Origin: Tolypeutes matacus
Taxonomy: Eukaryota > Chordata > Mammalia > Cingulata > Chlamyphoridae
Reading direction: 5' to 3'
DNA length: 64,000 nt
NCBI GenBank assembly: GCA_026826555.1
Contig: JAKSZT010053928.1
Location: forward strand, 37,068,159 to 37,132,158
Positions 36,116 through 49,699 of this stretch are shown piece by piece. The notes beneath the pieces were generated by a model. That model saw nothing but the letters and a program-made list of their open reading frames with translations, searched no databases and had not been told where the DNA came from. The translations under genes were made by a program, and so were the position numbers. The first letter of the stretch is position 1; each line of letters begins with the position of its first letter.

Positions 36116-38765
36116 TGAATGTAACCAATTATCTGCCCAACTGGTCTTATTGAAAATTACTGATTTGAGAGCTTCGTAGGGGTGTAGGCACTAATTTTGT
36201 GAAGCTCCAAATATTTATATATTGAAGACATGGATTGTTCATTGCTTGCTTTCTTAAAGATTTGTTGAGGAAAAGGCTAAGAAAATGACTGCAGAATTGT
36301 GTGGCCACTATTTCCTGGGATGAGCTAACCTGGGAAAGGTAACCTGGTGAGCTGAGAAGAGACAGATTTTGAATGCATTGAAGTCTAATGTGGGCTCTAG
36401 AGAAAATACAGTACTAGGAATTTAAGTGCAAAGCAAAATGTCTTAAAAGACCTTTATGACTCTGCATTGTATTGAATTCATTTCTGCCCCATATATACAT
36501 CCACAGGACTCAACCCAATATTTGGAAAATGCCCAGCTTAAAGAAACTGTTCAGGAGCATTCGTTTCAGGCCAGACTTTGCTAAATCAAAGAGTACCTGT
36601 TTCCTTCATGCCAAACAGCACAATAAACCTCTCTGCAAAAAGAATAAAGATGGCTGAGATATAACTGATGAGGCTTTTAATGTCAATAAATATCATTTTG
36701 TGCATCAGTATTGTGAGAGTTTCCGTTTCATAAATGGAAGAGGGGTTTTATAAATTCTCCTGTGAAAGAAAGGGGATTTAGGTTTGGCATTAGTGGATAC
36801 TGTAATAAAACAAATCCTTCCTTCAAGTTCCCCTTGAAGTGAAGAAAGACACTTGAACTTTTCATTTGGTAATATGTGGATTGTAGATATCCCTCCTCTA
36901 TACCACTAAGGTATGTGTCATCTTCTTTGCTATCTTTCCAAATATCCTACTTGGGGAAGAAAGAAAATGGAAAAGAATTGAGAAATTGCCTTTTGGCTTC
37001 ATTAGACCTTGCTTGATTAAAGATTTGGAAGTTGCTGTGAAAATACATTTAGTTTTCTGACAATCTTGTAAATGAAACTCAACAAGTATCCACCAGGGTA
37101 CTGATCAGACACTTGTAAGGAAGCTTTTACACAGCTGACAGGTCCTCCTAATGAATCGTGGATTGGCACAATATTTAACTTGGCTTTTCCTTCTGTACAA
37201 TAGTAAGTCAGCCAATAGCATGAGGTCAGAGATGCCTTTTACTTGGGCATATTGTGTTCACTACAGTTCATGATATATTCTAGCTTAAAATATTATGCTC
37301 TTCACTGTTTATTTATTTATAAAGGGTCATTGGGCCGTCAAACACAGGATTAGAATGTTAAATGTATTTGTGAAAAAAAAAGATGGGATTGTGTCAATTC
37401 ATTAATTTTTTGGCAAAGGCATTTTCCTTTTTTAACTGTAAAATTTGTACATGGTAAATGACTTCAGTTAACCTCCTAGGGGACTGCCAAGAACAAATAA
37501 ACACATTCAATTCAAAGCGCAATGTTTCATATATTTAAAGAACATAAAGGGTAGAGTTTGGGTTCTTTAGTAATAAAAAGAAGTGATTATGACAATGCCC
37601 ATAATGAAACCAGATTTATAACTACTAGGAAAGAATGATAAACAGTACCTTTTATATTTAAGGGACAGCTTTTAGGTATGTGAATATATCAATTTAACAG
37701 TTTGGTCTTCTGGGTTCCCAGGGACAAAAGCTAATATAAAGTAATTTTTGTACAAATAATTTGCACAATTAACTACCTATATAGCCACAAATAAAGGCAG
37801 ATAAGAATATGATTTGGAGAATTTGTTAGAAAAATTCTTCAAATAATAAAATACATGGTGTTTAAAATAGTCAACAAATTAATCCTCAGTTTCTCTATAG
37901 ATTGCAATTTCTGTGAGAGACTGCAGGAAAATTCTGTTCACCAAATTACAAGGCTACTTCATACTAGAAGGTAATATGCATCCTTTCTCCATGATTAAGA
38001 AAGAAATAATGATATAGTTACTATTTCTAGATGATATTATTTCTAGGTGTCATAAACCCAGAAATTCAAGGAATTATTAAAATAGTATTTAACTAGTCAC
38101 AAAATTACTTAATTCTTGTTTTTTTTCCCACAATAATTACATTTCAAATGTAAGAGTTTTAGCTTTTAAAACTTGCACATTTTGATTTTCACCAATATTT
38201 TATTTTGGTATGGTTATCAGGTTTTGCATTAAATTAAAATTAGATACAATGAAGTAAATTGGGACTATATGTAAACTATCATTTCATTTTCTAAATCTTT
38301 CATCATCCAATTTTATGGCATGCATTTCATAATAAAGGATTTGCATTATAAATTTTATTCTCTGGAGCCAATTTGTGAACCAGCATTTCCTTAAGTAATC
38401 AAAAGGATGCAATCCATATGATTAATTTTGAATGCATTAGAATATTTATATTAGCTGTTCCATTCTTTCCCTACAGAGGGATGTGAGAACCTAGCCCTAG
38501 TTTTTGGCTCCATTGGAATGGTGATTAGATCTTATTAAGTGTATTTGCCTGACACAAACTCAAGCTTAATATGAATGAAATATCTGATCAAGTACTCTTT
38601 ATTTTTAACTTTTATGCCTGTTTTTTTAGGCATTTAGTGGGGAGTTGGAGGGGATTTGTGATTGGTGTACAAAGTAGTTTGCAATTCATGTAGCAGGAAA
38701 ATATGCATGCATACAACTACTATCTTGAGACACTGCTTTAGATTTTAAAGTGCACTTTCACATAC
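36116..38765. other. Intron 1, no gene seen
   Basis: AT-rich. An open frame of 61 codons at 36472-36657 has no recognised similarity and is most likely chance. No other feature was seen. Confidence 0.4.
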
Positions 38766-38769
38766 TTTA

Positions 38770-38905
38770 AATGATAAACATGCAAAAATATTACCTCTTA
38801 TTTCAGAGAGGAGGGCACCTAGACTTAAACAAAATCCAACAGCCAGTGAATATCAAAGCAACACAAAGACTAGAACTCAGATCTTTTTATCTTAAAGCCT
38901 TTTGT
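38770..38905 (-). repeat. MIR SINE relic
   Basis: The plus strand shows an inverted MIR pattern: 'cagagaggagggcacctagacttaaacaaaatccaacagccagtgaatatcaaagcaacacaaagactagaactcagatc'. It is strongly degraded. Confidence 0.4.
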
Positions 38906-39490
38906 TTCTTTTACTTTAATGTGTAAAATAGCTTCCCAGGGTGACTGTATTAATATTTAATAGAATATAATGTTATAACAATAAAGCATATGAGAATTTT
39001 GTTTTGCTTTTAACAAATATCTTAGAATTTAAAAAAATTCATGTGTTTTTCTCTCTCCATAGTATCTAGAAACCCATGGGAGATTTAAAACTTCTAATAA
39101 TGGTTTATAAGCATAAAACATTTTTGTAATTCTTATTTAGGAATTGCCTTAAAAGCCTATGGCATGTTCTGTTAAACTCAGTGCTTTCAAATCTTCATTT
39201 CTAAAGCGTGAATTTGATTTTTTGAAATGATCAGAAATCATAAACATGGCAGATCTGTAAAAAAGTGAGTGATGGCACTTGTTATTCTGGTATTGACTTT
39301 TGAATTTTGAATATGATTTTATGAGTTAGGTTGTATCGAAAAGTAATTCTAAGAGAAATATTTAAAAATAGTTTGCTAAAGAGCACCAATAGAACATTAA
39401 GCCTGCTAATCACTTCTACCTTAAAGGATGGCTTTAAATTCTTTAGAAGCATCATTTAGAATTACACTTTGGGATTTTAAAAAATCAGGA

Positions 39491-39584
39491 TATGTGTAGC
39501 ATGCTTTATATCTGAATATGTGTAACATATGCAGAATGTGTATAGCATATGCTTTATATCAAAATGTGTATAACATATGCAGAC
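39491..39584. repeat. Two-copy tandem duplication (about 46 bp unit)
   Basis: A unit with 'tgtgtagcatgctttatatctgaatatgtgtaacatatgcaga' is followed at once by a diverged copy, 'tgtgtatagcatatgctttatatcaaaatgtgtataacatatgcaga'. It is a small local duplication without coding potential. Confidence 0.75.
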
Positions 39585-40662
39585 AGATAGGTTCACTAAC
39601 ACATCTTGTCTTCCAATTTTATGCAATGTGAGTATGGCCAACTTCAATCTAAATCATGAAGATAACCCATATAACTTAGATATTACCTAGATTTATCCCA
39701 AAGGAGTAGCTTACTTAAGCAGGTTAATAATTATGAAGTGGCATTTGAGAATGTCCAACAGCCAACTCATGCTGCTGAGTATGTCCTCCAGCCTGGCTGC
39801 AGTCCAAATTATCAGAGAAATCAACATTCTTTGAGAATGAACCAGGTTAGAGTTGATACTTTTTTTTTTTAAGTACAAATTCTTCAGCCCCTTAACACAT
39901 TCTCTCCCTCCTTCTCCAATTTCACAAGCCAAGTGTCCCAAAAAGCAACTGGGGATTTCAATCAGTATAAGAATATTAAATAAAGAATTTGGCCTATGGA
40001 ATTTACTTTTATTGTTAATTTCATTTTTTCCCTCCTTGCTTCTCTCCTTCCCTTCATCCCTTCTTGCCCTTCATTGCCAGTGCTCCCAAAGCAAAAGGAA
40101 GACAAAAATATGTGGGTGGTAGGGCAGTGAGTCCTTATAAGAGGATGGCTAAATTAGAAATAGCTTAAAAAGAAACAAAATCAATCTGAGGCTATCAGAT
40201 TATTTTTGTTATCATCTTGAAGAATCATTTAAGCAGCTTGGTTATTATCATTAGGATTACTTCTCTGGTTTGCAAGGTGAAAGGTTAATGGCTCATTTAC
40301 TGAGGTAAGCAGTTTTCTTTCATTTTTCACTTACAATTATCCTCACTTGTTTTAAAATACAAGGCAGCCTCCAAAGTGTATTGTAGTCATTCATTATTTC
40401 TGCCAATTAAAGTTTCTAAATCACAGACATAAAATGAATCACAAATAAGCATTAATTGATTTCAATCACTGAATGCCCACTTCCTGAAGAAATGAATGGG
40501 ACAGATTTACTTTTCAAAGGCAGCTTTCCGTGGCAGCTGGGACACATGAGGAGCACTGGGGCTCAGCAGATGTTGGTGTCTAAAAAACTGGAACGTTCTG
40601 ATTTCTGCCTTTCCCCGTGGAATGAAATGTTGACAGAGTCATGTCAATGCTAATGGATTTTT

Positions 40663-40842
40663 TTTTTTTTTTAAGATTTTATTTATTTATTCATTTATCC
40701 CCCCCTTGCTGCTTATGCTCGCTGGGTCAGCTAACCACGCCATGCGGGCGGGCTTGCCTTCACCAGGAGGCCCTGGGAACCAAACCCGGGGCCTCCCATA
40801 TGGTAAATGGGAGCCCTACTGATTGAGCCACAGCCGCTTCCC
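40663..40842 (-). mobile_element. DAS SINE (xenarthran), antisense
   Basis: It has the same architecture as the 31135 copy: a tRNA-related head with B-box-like 'ggtttggttcccagg', GC-rich body, ATAAATGAATAAAT tail and poly(A). The 17-bp target duplication aatgctaatggattttt at 40646-40662 and 40843-40859 is perfect, marking a recent insertion. Confidence 0.92.
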
Positions 40843-40859
40843 AATGCTAATGGATTTTT

Positions 40860-43800
40860 GACTGAAGTAATGGTAACATCATAGAGCCCCGCATATTCTA
40901 AGTGCTTCGGTGAGACTCCTTGGTCCACTGGATAGCTCGTGAAGAAGTCAAAATTTATAAACCACAAACCCTACACTTCCTTCAAGGTTTTCATAGGTAT
41001 ATCACATTTTAGGTAGATAACACAAAATCAAGTGTCCTAAATTTAATCTAAAAAATACAATTTTCTCATCAAGGAAAAGTGATGTTTACGAGTATAGAAA
41101 ATCCTGGTTATAATCATCGTGGCAGTGTTGCACACATCCACATTGTTTATGAAATTAAAATCAACAACTTCTTACTTCATTTATATGTGGATCGTTCATT
41201 AATTATCTAGTGCACCAGGCTCCATTATAGTTGACATCTCTGTAACTCTTAGAATCCAGGTTAGCTCTCCATCCCAGGAGTGGTGTTATGATGATGTTTT
41301 TGCTATAGAAACTTTGCAATCATTGATGTATTTTTTGCTATTGGAAAGTTAAGTGCTATGGAAAATTTAGAATTTTTAAATTCTTTAGAAACAGAAGCAA
41401 TTCTGAGGGACAGTATATTATTCTTTAATCAAAAAACAAACAAACAAACAAACAAATCCTTAGGCAACTAATCACTTTCTTGAAGGAAAAAAGAGGTTTC
41501 TTGGTACATTTGAGGTGTAATGCTAAGATTTAAGGCTAAGAGAAGAATGTAGACTGGCAAATGCAATGTGCCAATAGAAACCCAGTATCAGAAAATCTTG
41601 GTGATCAGAATATTGGTTTGATTTGGGATTGTTACTACTTAAACTAGCTTAGAAAAGGATTTTATACATAATGGAGGTAAACAAGCTTGCTATGGAAAAA
41701 TAGGAAAGATAGACTGCCTGTCTTAAACTATCAACTAGCTAATTTCTGTTTGAGATCAAAAAAGAAAATATTTTACTTCATATTTCGTATTATTATAACA
41801 TTATCTGCCTATGATGCTATTTATAGGGTTTAGAATAAAATGGGTTTGTTTCTTTGAGGAACTGTATTGTGTCATGATCATCATTTTAAACTACTGCTGC
41901 CAATTAAATTATAAACTCTTCAAAGATAAAGCCGACTGGGATGGTGGCCACCAAAAGGAGAACATAGATCAAGGAACCGTGTTTAATTCAGTTTTACAAA
42001 TGTGTTACTGTTGAATAATGAGGCTTTGCACGACTAGGGAGATGGCATGTGCAGAAGATGAGATGGAGTGAATATTATTTACTGGATATCAAATTGTGCT
42101 ATTGTCATTTTTATTCTACATGAGGAATGTTTCCAGGAAAAAAATTGCCCTAAATTCCTGCCTGAGAGCTAGTTGCCTGTTGATTTATTAAAGAATCGTT
42201 AATAGTGGCAAGAGTCAACACTATATTTTTAGAAGAGAAAGTGAGTTCTAATTAAAGAACATCTACCCAAATTACCAAAAATGAAATCCAAGCTAGAGAA
42301 TTTTGCATCTTTCAAAATTTGCCAATAGTGCTGCTTTGTAAACATTTCTGCTTTTTTCTGTCATATAGCCATGGCTTAGTCTGTTAAATTGCTCATAATA
42401 ATGTGAGGTACCAAGTAAGTTAAGATTGATTTCATTTATAATTCTTTTCAATATGTTTTACACCCATATATTCCGAGTCTACCGCTCAGTGATAATAATG
42501 TAGAGATATTTTATGTTTTGCTAGCTTACTTCCTATTAGATAAAATCAATTCAGTATTTTTAAATGCAGTATTTGCATTTTTTTGTTCTGTAGCTGGTAT
42601 TAAAATGGGGTCCTGAAAATTGAAAGGGAGTACATATTTGGGCATTTTTATGATAAATTTTGTTCTCTAGGCTAAAAAGAAATTCCTAAAAAGCCATTTA
42701 AAAATTCCCCAAGTTGAGCAGCTTCCTGTAATACTTGTAAATAATTCCTTAAACTATGGCACAGCCTCAGTGAGTCAAAAATTCTTTTAAAATGCATCAG
42801 TGTACTTTGAACTGTTGTGAACTTTATTATTGAATATTTACAAATGTTGTTCATTAAAAAGTATCAAAGAAATTTAAGATTCAAAGGTGTCTAAACGTAT
42901 GTGGCACTCTTTTAGGATGCCTTTAAAAGCAATGCAAATGTTTATTTAAAGCATATTTTCTGGATCTGACCTCAAGCAAATTTCCTTCCTCCTTCATCTT
43001 TTGGTAGATGGGAGCAGTGTGGTTTGGTAGAGGTACATAGAAGGAGAATAACTATGTAAACTTAATTTTCTAATGTTCATAGCAGCCTGTGGAAACCAGC
43101 AAGATTTTCTCTAGCTTACCCTTGCTTTTCCAAAACATTAAAAGTAGAGAAATTAGACAAGAAGGTATATTTGATTTTGATGTTATGTTTTCAGAGACCT
43201 GTAAGAAGAATAAGTGACAACATATGATTTATTCTCGTGACAAGATTGTAAAGGGAGCAAGAAATACAAAAACTCAGTCTGTTGTTGTTACATTATTTAT
43301 ATTTGAACATGATGTCTTCTTTATTCTGAATGCTATATTTCAGCATTTTGAGTGCTTCGAAAGGGGAATAAAAAGAATCATCATGAAGATTTATAGAGTC
43401 AACTTCAAACAAAAAAAATCTTAATTTAGTGATAATTATATGGTTTTAAAAGTACGTTCTCTTTTTGCAGCATATTTTCTCAATAGACGTCTCTGTGTAT
43501 GCTGACATGAAATCATTTTGCTCTCCTTGAAAATACATGTTAGCTTACTTAAATTCTGAAATGTAGAGGTCTATTTAGCTGTACATTTAGTGCTTTTAAA
43601 AATTGAAAAGCACCAAATATAATTTTCCAACCTATTTTTCAAACCAAATAATCTATCTTTAAATCATTAATTGCTATTTCAACAGTATGTGAAACTAAAC
43701 AGTTTTTTTCTCATGTGGTATTTTATAAAATTAAATGTGATGCTTTTTTCATAAATACAAATCAATTTAAATTGACTTCTCATGTTAGAAATGGGTTAAA

Positions 43801-46800
43801 AATATTTTATTGAGCCTCTTGGAACCACATCATTCAAAGGGAAGAGGGAAAGACTGTTAAAAAGAAATTAAGTTTGCACTGATTATTCTACTCAAAAGAT
43901 ATATTTGATGGTTTTCTTTTGAAGCAGTCACCAATAGACACTGAGCAGGAGATTGTTCCTTCTCTCAAAGTGTTTACAGTCTAAGAGAGAAGTTGCTGGC
44001 ATTAGAAATTCCAGCATTACACTAGCAAAGTACATACAACAGGATTCTTGGGAAAATAGATATTTTAAAAATCATAATCATAACAAACTATAGCCTGGAA
44101 TAATCTAGGGACCTAAACCTTCTAAACATACACTAAGGATGTATAAGGATTGGTAACTGTATAGTTACTACATCGGAATTTTTAAAGCAAAATTTTAATT
44201 CTGTGGTGTAATGGAACAGGTAACCCCTAGCTAATGAATTACTACTAAATAAAATACTATAAGATTTAGTTTCATAGCCAAGAGTTGGACTGAATTCTGT
44301 GGCAAAGGGCTTTTTTTTCCAAAGTGTGAAATTTTGGGGTTCATTTGTTGGTACAAATAGATTATACCATACAGATAAATTGTTAAAGGCATAATTAATA
44401 TCATATTGAAGATATGAATTTGTTAAATAAAAAAAAAGAACTTTGTAGATACAAAATTGGGGGGGGGGCATGTATAAAACGGAAGTGATTGTTTTGCCTT
44501 GCTTCTTGGATTTATGGTGAACGTCCTCAGTGTATTCTCCTTTCCCTCTGCCATACTTTATTTAAATTTTTTTCTTGTCTTCAACTGTAAAAATGAAAAT
44601 GTTAACGTCTAGCTAGGCCTCTGTTATCTAGTCCTAGTGTGACCCAGAACAAGGAGGTTAATTCTTTGATTAATTCATCAATATCCCATAAAATTGGTAA
44701 ATTTCTTCCTTAATATTCTATGCATTAAACAGAGTTAACAATATCCCTGCCTTCTGCTTTGTGTAGGAGAATCTGGCTAAAACTAAATAAAACAAGTCTG
44801 TAGAATACTGTGAACTTCTTAAAAAGAGATGTGATTATAAAACAAGTGTTATTTTTTCAGATTTACAAGGAAAAAATCTGAACATAAATGACAGTTAAGT
44901 GGACTAAGAGCTGACAAACACACTGAATTCCAGTTAATATCACCTTGTTTTTCATAATTGCTAATACATAGGACTGTTCAGCAAGAATTAAGTGGAACTG
45001 GAAATTAATTTTATATTGGCTCCTAAATCATCTTGATGCAGTAGTGTCTTTCTGTTTCTTTGGGTTGGATTTTAATCCAGAGCTGCAACACATAGCAATT
45101 TAGCAGCAAACCTCTGAGTTTTCTACGCTACTTGTAAAAATGATCAAATTTTGCAAGTTTGAAGATGTATCATTGTGTATATTAAATAGTAAATGTTATC
45201 ATCAGCTACTCTCCTTTCCAGTTAAAAAAAAAAAAAAAACATTAAAAAAGATGTTTTCTGAGTTCAAAAGGGCAATATGGAAACTGAATAAACTCTTAAA
45301 AGTCCAGGGAGTACAGTTTAATGCCTGGAGACAGTAATTAACTCAGACCTGTGAAACCCCTATGAGCCTAATGTGCTCCCAGAATAGTTGTCATTGGTTA
45401 CATCTGATTCAATTATATGGTCACTTCATTTGTTGATTTCTTTTTAGATATAACAAAATAAAAATTTTAATTAAAGGATACACACATACAAACACGCAAT
45501 ATAGACAAGCAGTTGTTTATATAAACTAGACTAGATATTTTAAGTACTTAATGAATATGAGGGAGCTATAAACTATGGAGTCTATTGAGCTACTTACTCC
45601 CTTGAAATCAATTTACCCTACAGTAATGGCATATTACAGGTTCTTAGTAAGGGACTTTTTAAAACTACAAGGTGCTAAAGAGTATGCTGTAGCATAATAC
45701 ACATTTGGTAACTTATACTTCTGTGTATTGCTTCACATCTAGGTAAAAATATATACACGTCCCATTGAGGATATGTGCTAAAATATAGGGATCCATCTGC
45801 TGATTTTAAGACTTTTTTAAAAAAGCACCCTTTTTTTGCTGTTATTCTCTTTGTATAGATTATCTTTGCCAATTTAGTCAACATTGCAATTTGAAATTAA
45901 CTCCTAGTTTACCTACCACATTATCTAAAGGACTAATTTGGTTAATTCATGTAAATGCTATATTTATCCATTAAATGATTACCTTGCAGTTAATGTATGT
46001 ACCAGGTGGAAGAAACATGACATCCAATAGAATCTTTATTTTCTTTTTGATTTTTTTTCTCCTTTATTCATTCATTTATAGAATAGCAAAATCTTAACTA
46101 TGGAAAGGAACTTAGTAATTAAAAATATTTAATTACATAATATTAATATACTCTGTTACATATACATTATAAGGTAAGAATTGCCTACATTTTAAAGATA
46201 AAGAGCTTGAAACCTAAAGAAGTGAACTGATTTTTTTTTTCTAGGACATGGTCTTGTGTCAAAATCAAAACAAGACTCCATTTCTTTTAAATTTTGATAT
46301 TGTTTCTTTTCATTATTATACCATCACTTATTTTAATTTTAGAGAAGTTTTCTTTTATTTTAACAGCAATTAATTAATAAAATTGTAGCCTAAAATAAAC
46401 ATGTTGCATGACATTACTTGAATCTACTTTTTGCACCTATTGGACTGATTATTTTTGAGAACAGTCACATCACATATGAGCAAACTGGTAACAAGAGCCC
46501 TCCACTAGCTCTATATTCAAATTAAAGTATTGTACAATTGTTTAAAAAAAAAAAAAAAAGGTAAAGTGGCCCCTCATAGTGCTACCCTTGCATAATAATC
46601 TGTGACCATCTTACACTTTAGTTTATCTTTGTGGATCCCATAAATCTTGGCTTGATGTTGAAGCCAACCTCAAGCATGAATTCATAATCAAAGAAACAAA
46701 CAGCCCAACAGCCAAGATTATTGAAAAGGAATATAAACTGTTAAAAGTCTCTTGAAAAAATATGGAAAAAGGGTTACATTGTATGTACCACATACTGAAA

Positions 46801-49699
46801 TTCACTTTCAAATTCTTCCCGATCTGTGTGTAGAAATTGCTCATGTGCGTGGGAGCTCCTCAATAACCCTCTCTCCTTTCTTTTGCTTAACTCCCCAAAC
46901 ACTTTCTATCTTCAATCCAGTTATATAGAGGTTTAGACTTTTTCACATACCCCTGTACTATAAACACTCATGTACATGTACACACCTTTCTGAATATCAG
47001 TTATTCCCCTCTGGTAGCTAGTTATAAGTTTCTCTAATCTTTGATTTTTGGTTTTTATAGTTCTCTGTTTCACACATTCAATAGGAATACAAGGGAAAGA
47101 GGAGGAACATTTCAATACCGTATTTCGTTTCTCCTATTACATCTATTCCCTTTGGCTTTTTCAAGACCACTTTCTTCACTTAAAACGTTAATAATTTACA
47201 CTAACTATTCCTTCCTTGTACCTAATTTGTTAGATCAAAGTGGGAAGAAGGGTCATCTTATGTAATAGTCTATACAAAGCATTATGTCATACATTTTGGG
47301 GTCTCTAAAAGTGATCAAAGCACTTAATAAATAGATTAGTAGGGATTGGAAATAGAAAGATGAGGAGAAATTGACCTTATCCTTATGAAACCTGTGGTCT
47401 AATAGGAAAGTTAAGATAATTAGCAATAGCATGAGTTTTAATTATTGTAGGAAAAATGTAGACATTATGACAAAATGAGTTGAGAATTCATAGAAATTTT
47501 TGTTTGTATGAGTAAAAATCTGAGTTATGCCTTAAAGAATATGAAGATACAAGACAGATGACTTTGGAGATGATGAGAAGAGTGTAGTCCAGATTTGTAG
47601 ATAGGAAAGCATACGTGGTCTGTGAAAATAGCCCAGCACTTTAATGTGATATTGGTGTTATTAAAATTGGGGATAATGTACTTCAAAATTGTATTTTCCT
47701 ATATAGGTTTTCAAAAGAACTGTGGAAATTTGTCATGATTTTAGGAGAAAAAGAATTTATATTCAGAAATCCTCAAGACAAACCGAACATATAATTATTC
47801 AGACTGGAATTTGATATTAAGACCTGTTTAAGTGTGAAACAATCAGTTTTTACTATCTAATATATATATTATATGTGTGTGTGTGTGTATATAAAACTTA
47901 TATAGATTTTTCTTTTCACTGAACTGTTCTGTTTAATCCTTTTTAAACTTATAGTCCATGGTCCATGAAAAATAATACAAATCTCCATATAAATTTATAC
48001 CAAATCTCAGGTGTGTCAGATTGCATTTTAACCCAATTCATGATTTCAATGCTCCTGTACATAAAGGTAATTGGACTGTCCTTCTTGCTTTTGCTTCCAT
48101 AATATCTATTATTATTTTTTAATTAATTTCCTTATATTTCCCCCACAAACTTTTGTACTTCAAGGAAAGCATTGAGAACAGCACCTAAGAATCTATCCTG
48201 AAATATCAGTGTAAGCAAATTACTGTACATAATCAATATGAGAATATTAAAATATAAAAAGTTAAACTGATACTAGAAAAACTAGTTTTTCAATATTCTA
48301 CCCTTAATAATCCATCAAAAAGCACTTATTTTTTAAACAATTAAGAAATCATTAAATAGCAATCAATATACTAGATATTTCTCTATAAGCTAAGGGATCC
48401 AAAAATTAGCTGCATATACAGAAAATCTTATTTGCAGTGCCTTAAGCAAAGAAGGACCTTCAATTATGACATAAAATAAGATTCCTGGAGGAAATTGTTC
48501 TACAGATGGGGCCAGGTTCAATGTTAGCCCATATTCTTTCTGTACATTTGCTCCACCATCTTCTATATGTTGGTTTTTTCTTTCTTTTCACCTGCTGGTT
48601 GTAAGATAGCTGCCAGAGCCATGGGTTTTAGCTCTATTCTGTATGAAAGGGGAAGAAGGGATGACAAAAAGTAATTTCTTTGAGTGGCTCTCACCTTTTA
48701 TCACCAAAAGAAAAAATTCCTAGACCCTCTCCAATAGTCTTCCTCCAATATTTCATAGATGAAAATTAGGTCACATTCACATTCCTAGCTTTAAGGGACA
48801 TTGGGAAAGAGAGTTTCTGGAAAAAGGGAGAAGTTTAGTGATAATTTGTTAAGAGCAGTCAAAATGCATAATGCATTGTCTTTCTGTCCAAATGCTGAGG
48901 TATATTTTGAAGGAAAATGTGTCTGTGGAAGTTATTGTGTGGCATGTGGTATGGGAAGCGAATTGGCTATTGGATAATGTCTCTCACATAAAGATAGAAA
49001 TGTAGCCATTTTCTCATAGCTAATAATTTAAGAATTGGGTCCTGAATCCACATCTTTAGACTCCAGTTCAATGACTTTCCATTATATTTAAGAGGTTTTG
49101 AGGAAGAGAATGGCAGGTTTTATTTATGAAATTATTTTCAGAGGACTTTGCTATACTTTCAATAAGTGCAGTTTTCAGCTCATAGTTAACTTTGAAAGTT
49201 AAAAAAAAAAAAAAAGACATATGAAGAGAGAAGAACAGGATCCAAATGAATCACTAATAGCACCTATCACATCGTAAAATGGTGACAGTATGTTTTCTAA
49301 CTCCACAATGTTCTTTAAACACTTCAGCTTTAGCATGTAAACACTTTTTGCCAAAGTCTAAAAAATGAGTCTGCCTCTGAAAATAGAAATCTTGTATAAA
49401 TATGAAATGACATTTATGCTTCATTTTAAAATTCAACAATCTTTGTATTCAGTTTTCTGTTTAAAGAACAGGTAACTATGGAAGATACGCCAGGTAATTA
49501 AGGCAGGTTTTGTCTACTTAGTGGCTAATCAAATATAAAGCTTAACCAATGAGAACATTTTTCAAGGAATTCCATATAGACTTTTCAGCCTTATCTATGA
49601 AATTATTATATCTTTTCTTTAAGAGAGACTTGATGGAGTAAAACTGAAATTATCATTTTTAAATTAAAAAGATATTCCTCTATTAGTTAAAATTTAACA
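40860..49699. other. Intron 1, long stretch without a recognised gene
   Basis: AT-rich intron with only short chance open frames. An (AAAC)n microsatellite lies at 41431-41457, A-runs at 45225-45239, 46542-46559 and 49201-49215, and a TA/TG tract at 47858-47892. Weak L2-like pieces occur at about 43940-44000 and 47320-47640. A degraded interspersed repeat of unresolved family is possible at 48500-48840 ('aaaattaggtcacattcacattcctagcttt'). Confidence 0.4.

Noticed and set aside
36472..36657. 61-codon frame with basic residues
   Set aside because: Short, no similarity recognised, and not bounded by convincing splice sites.
44133..44471. 112-codon minus-strand open frame
   Set aside because: AT-rich intron, no recognisable domain, no splice or start context; a frame of this length is expected by chance in 64 kb.
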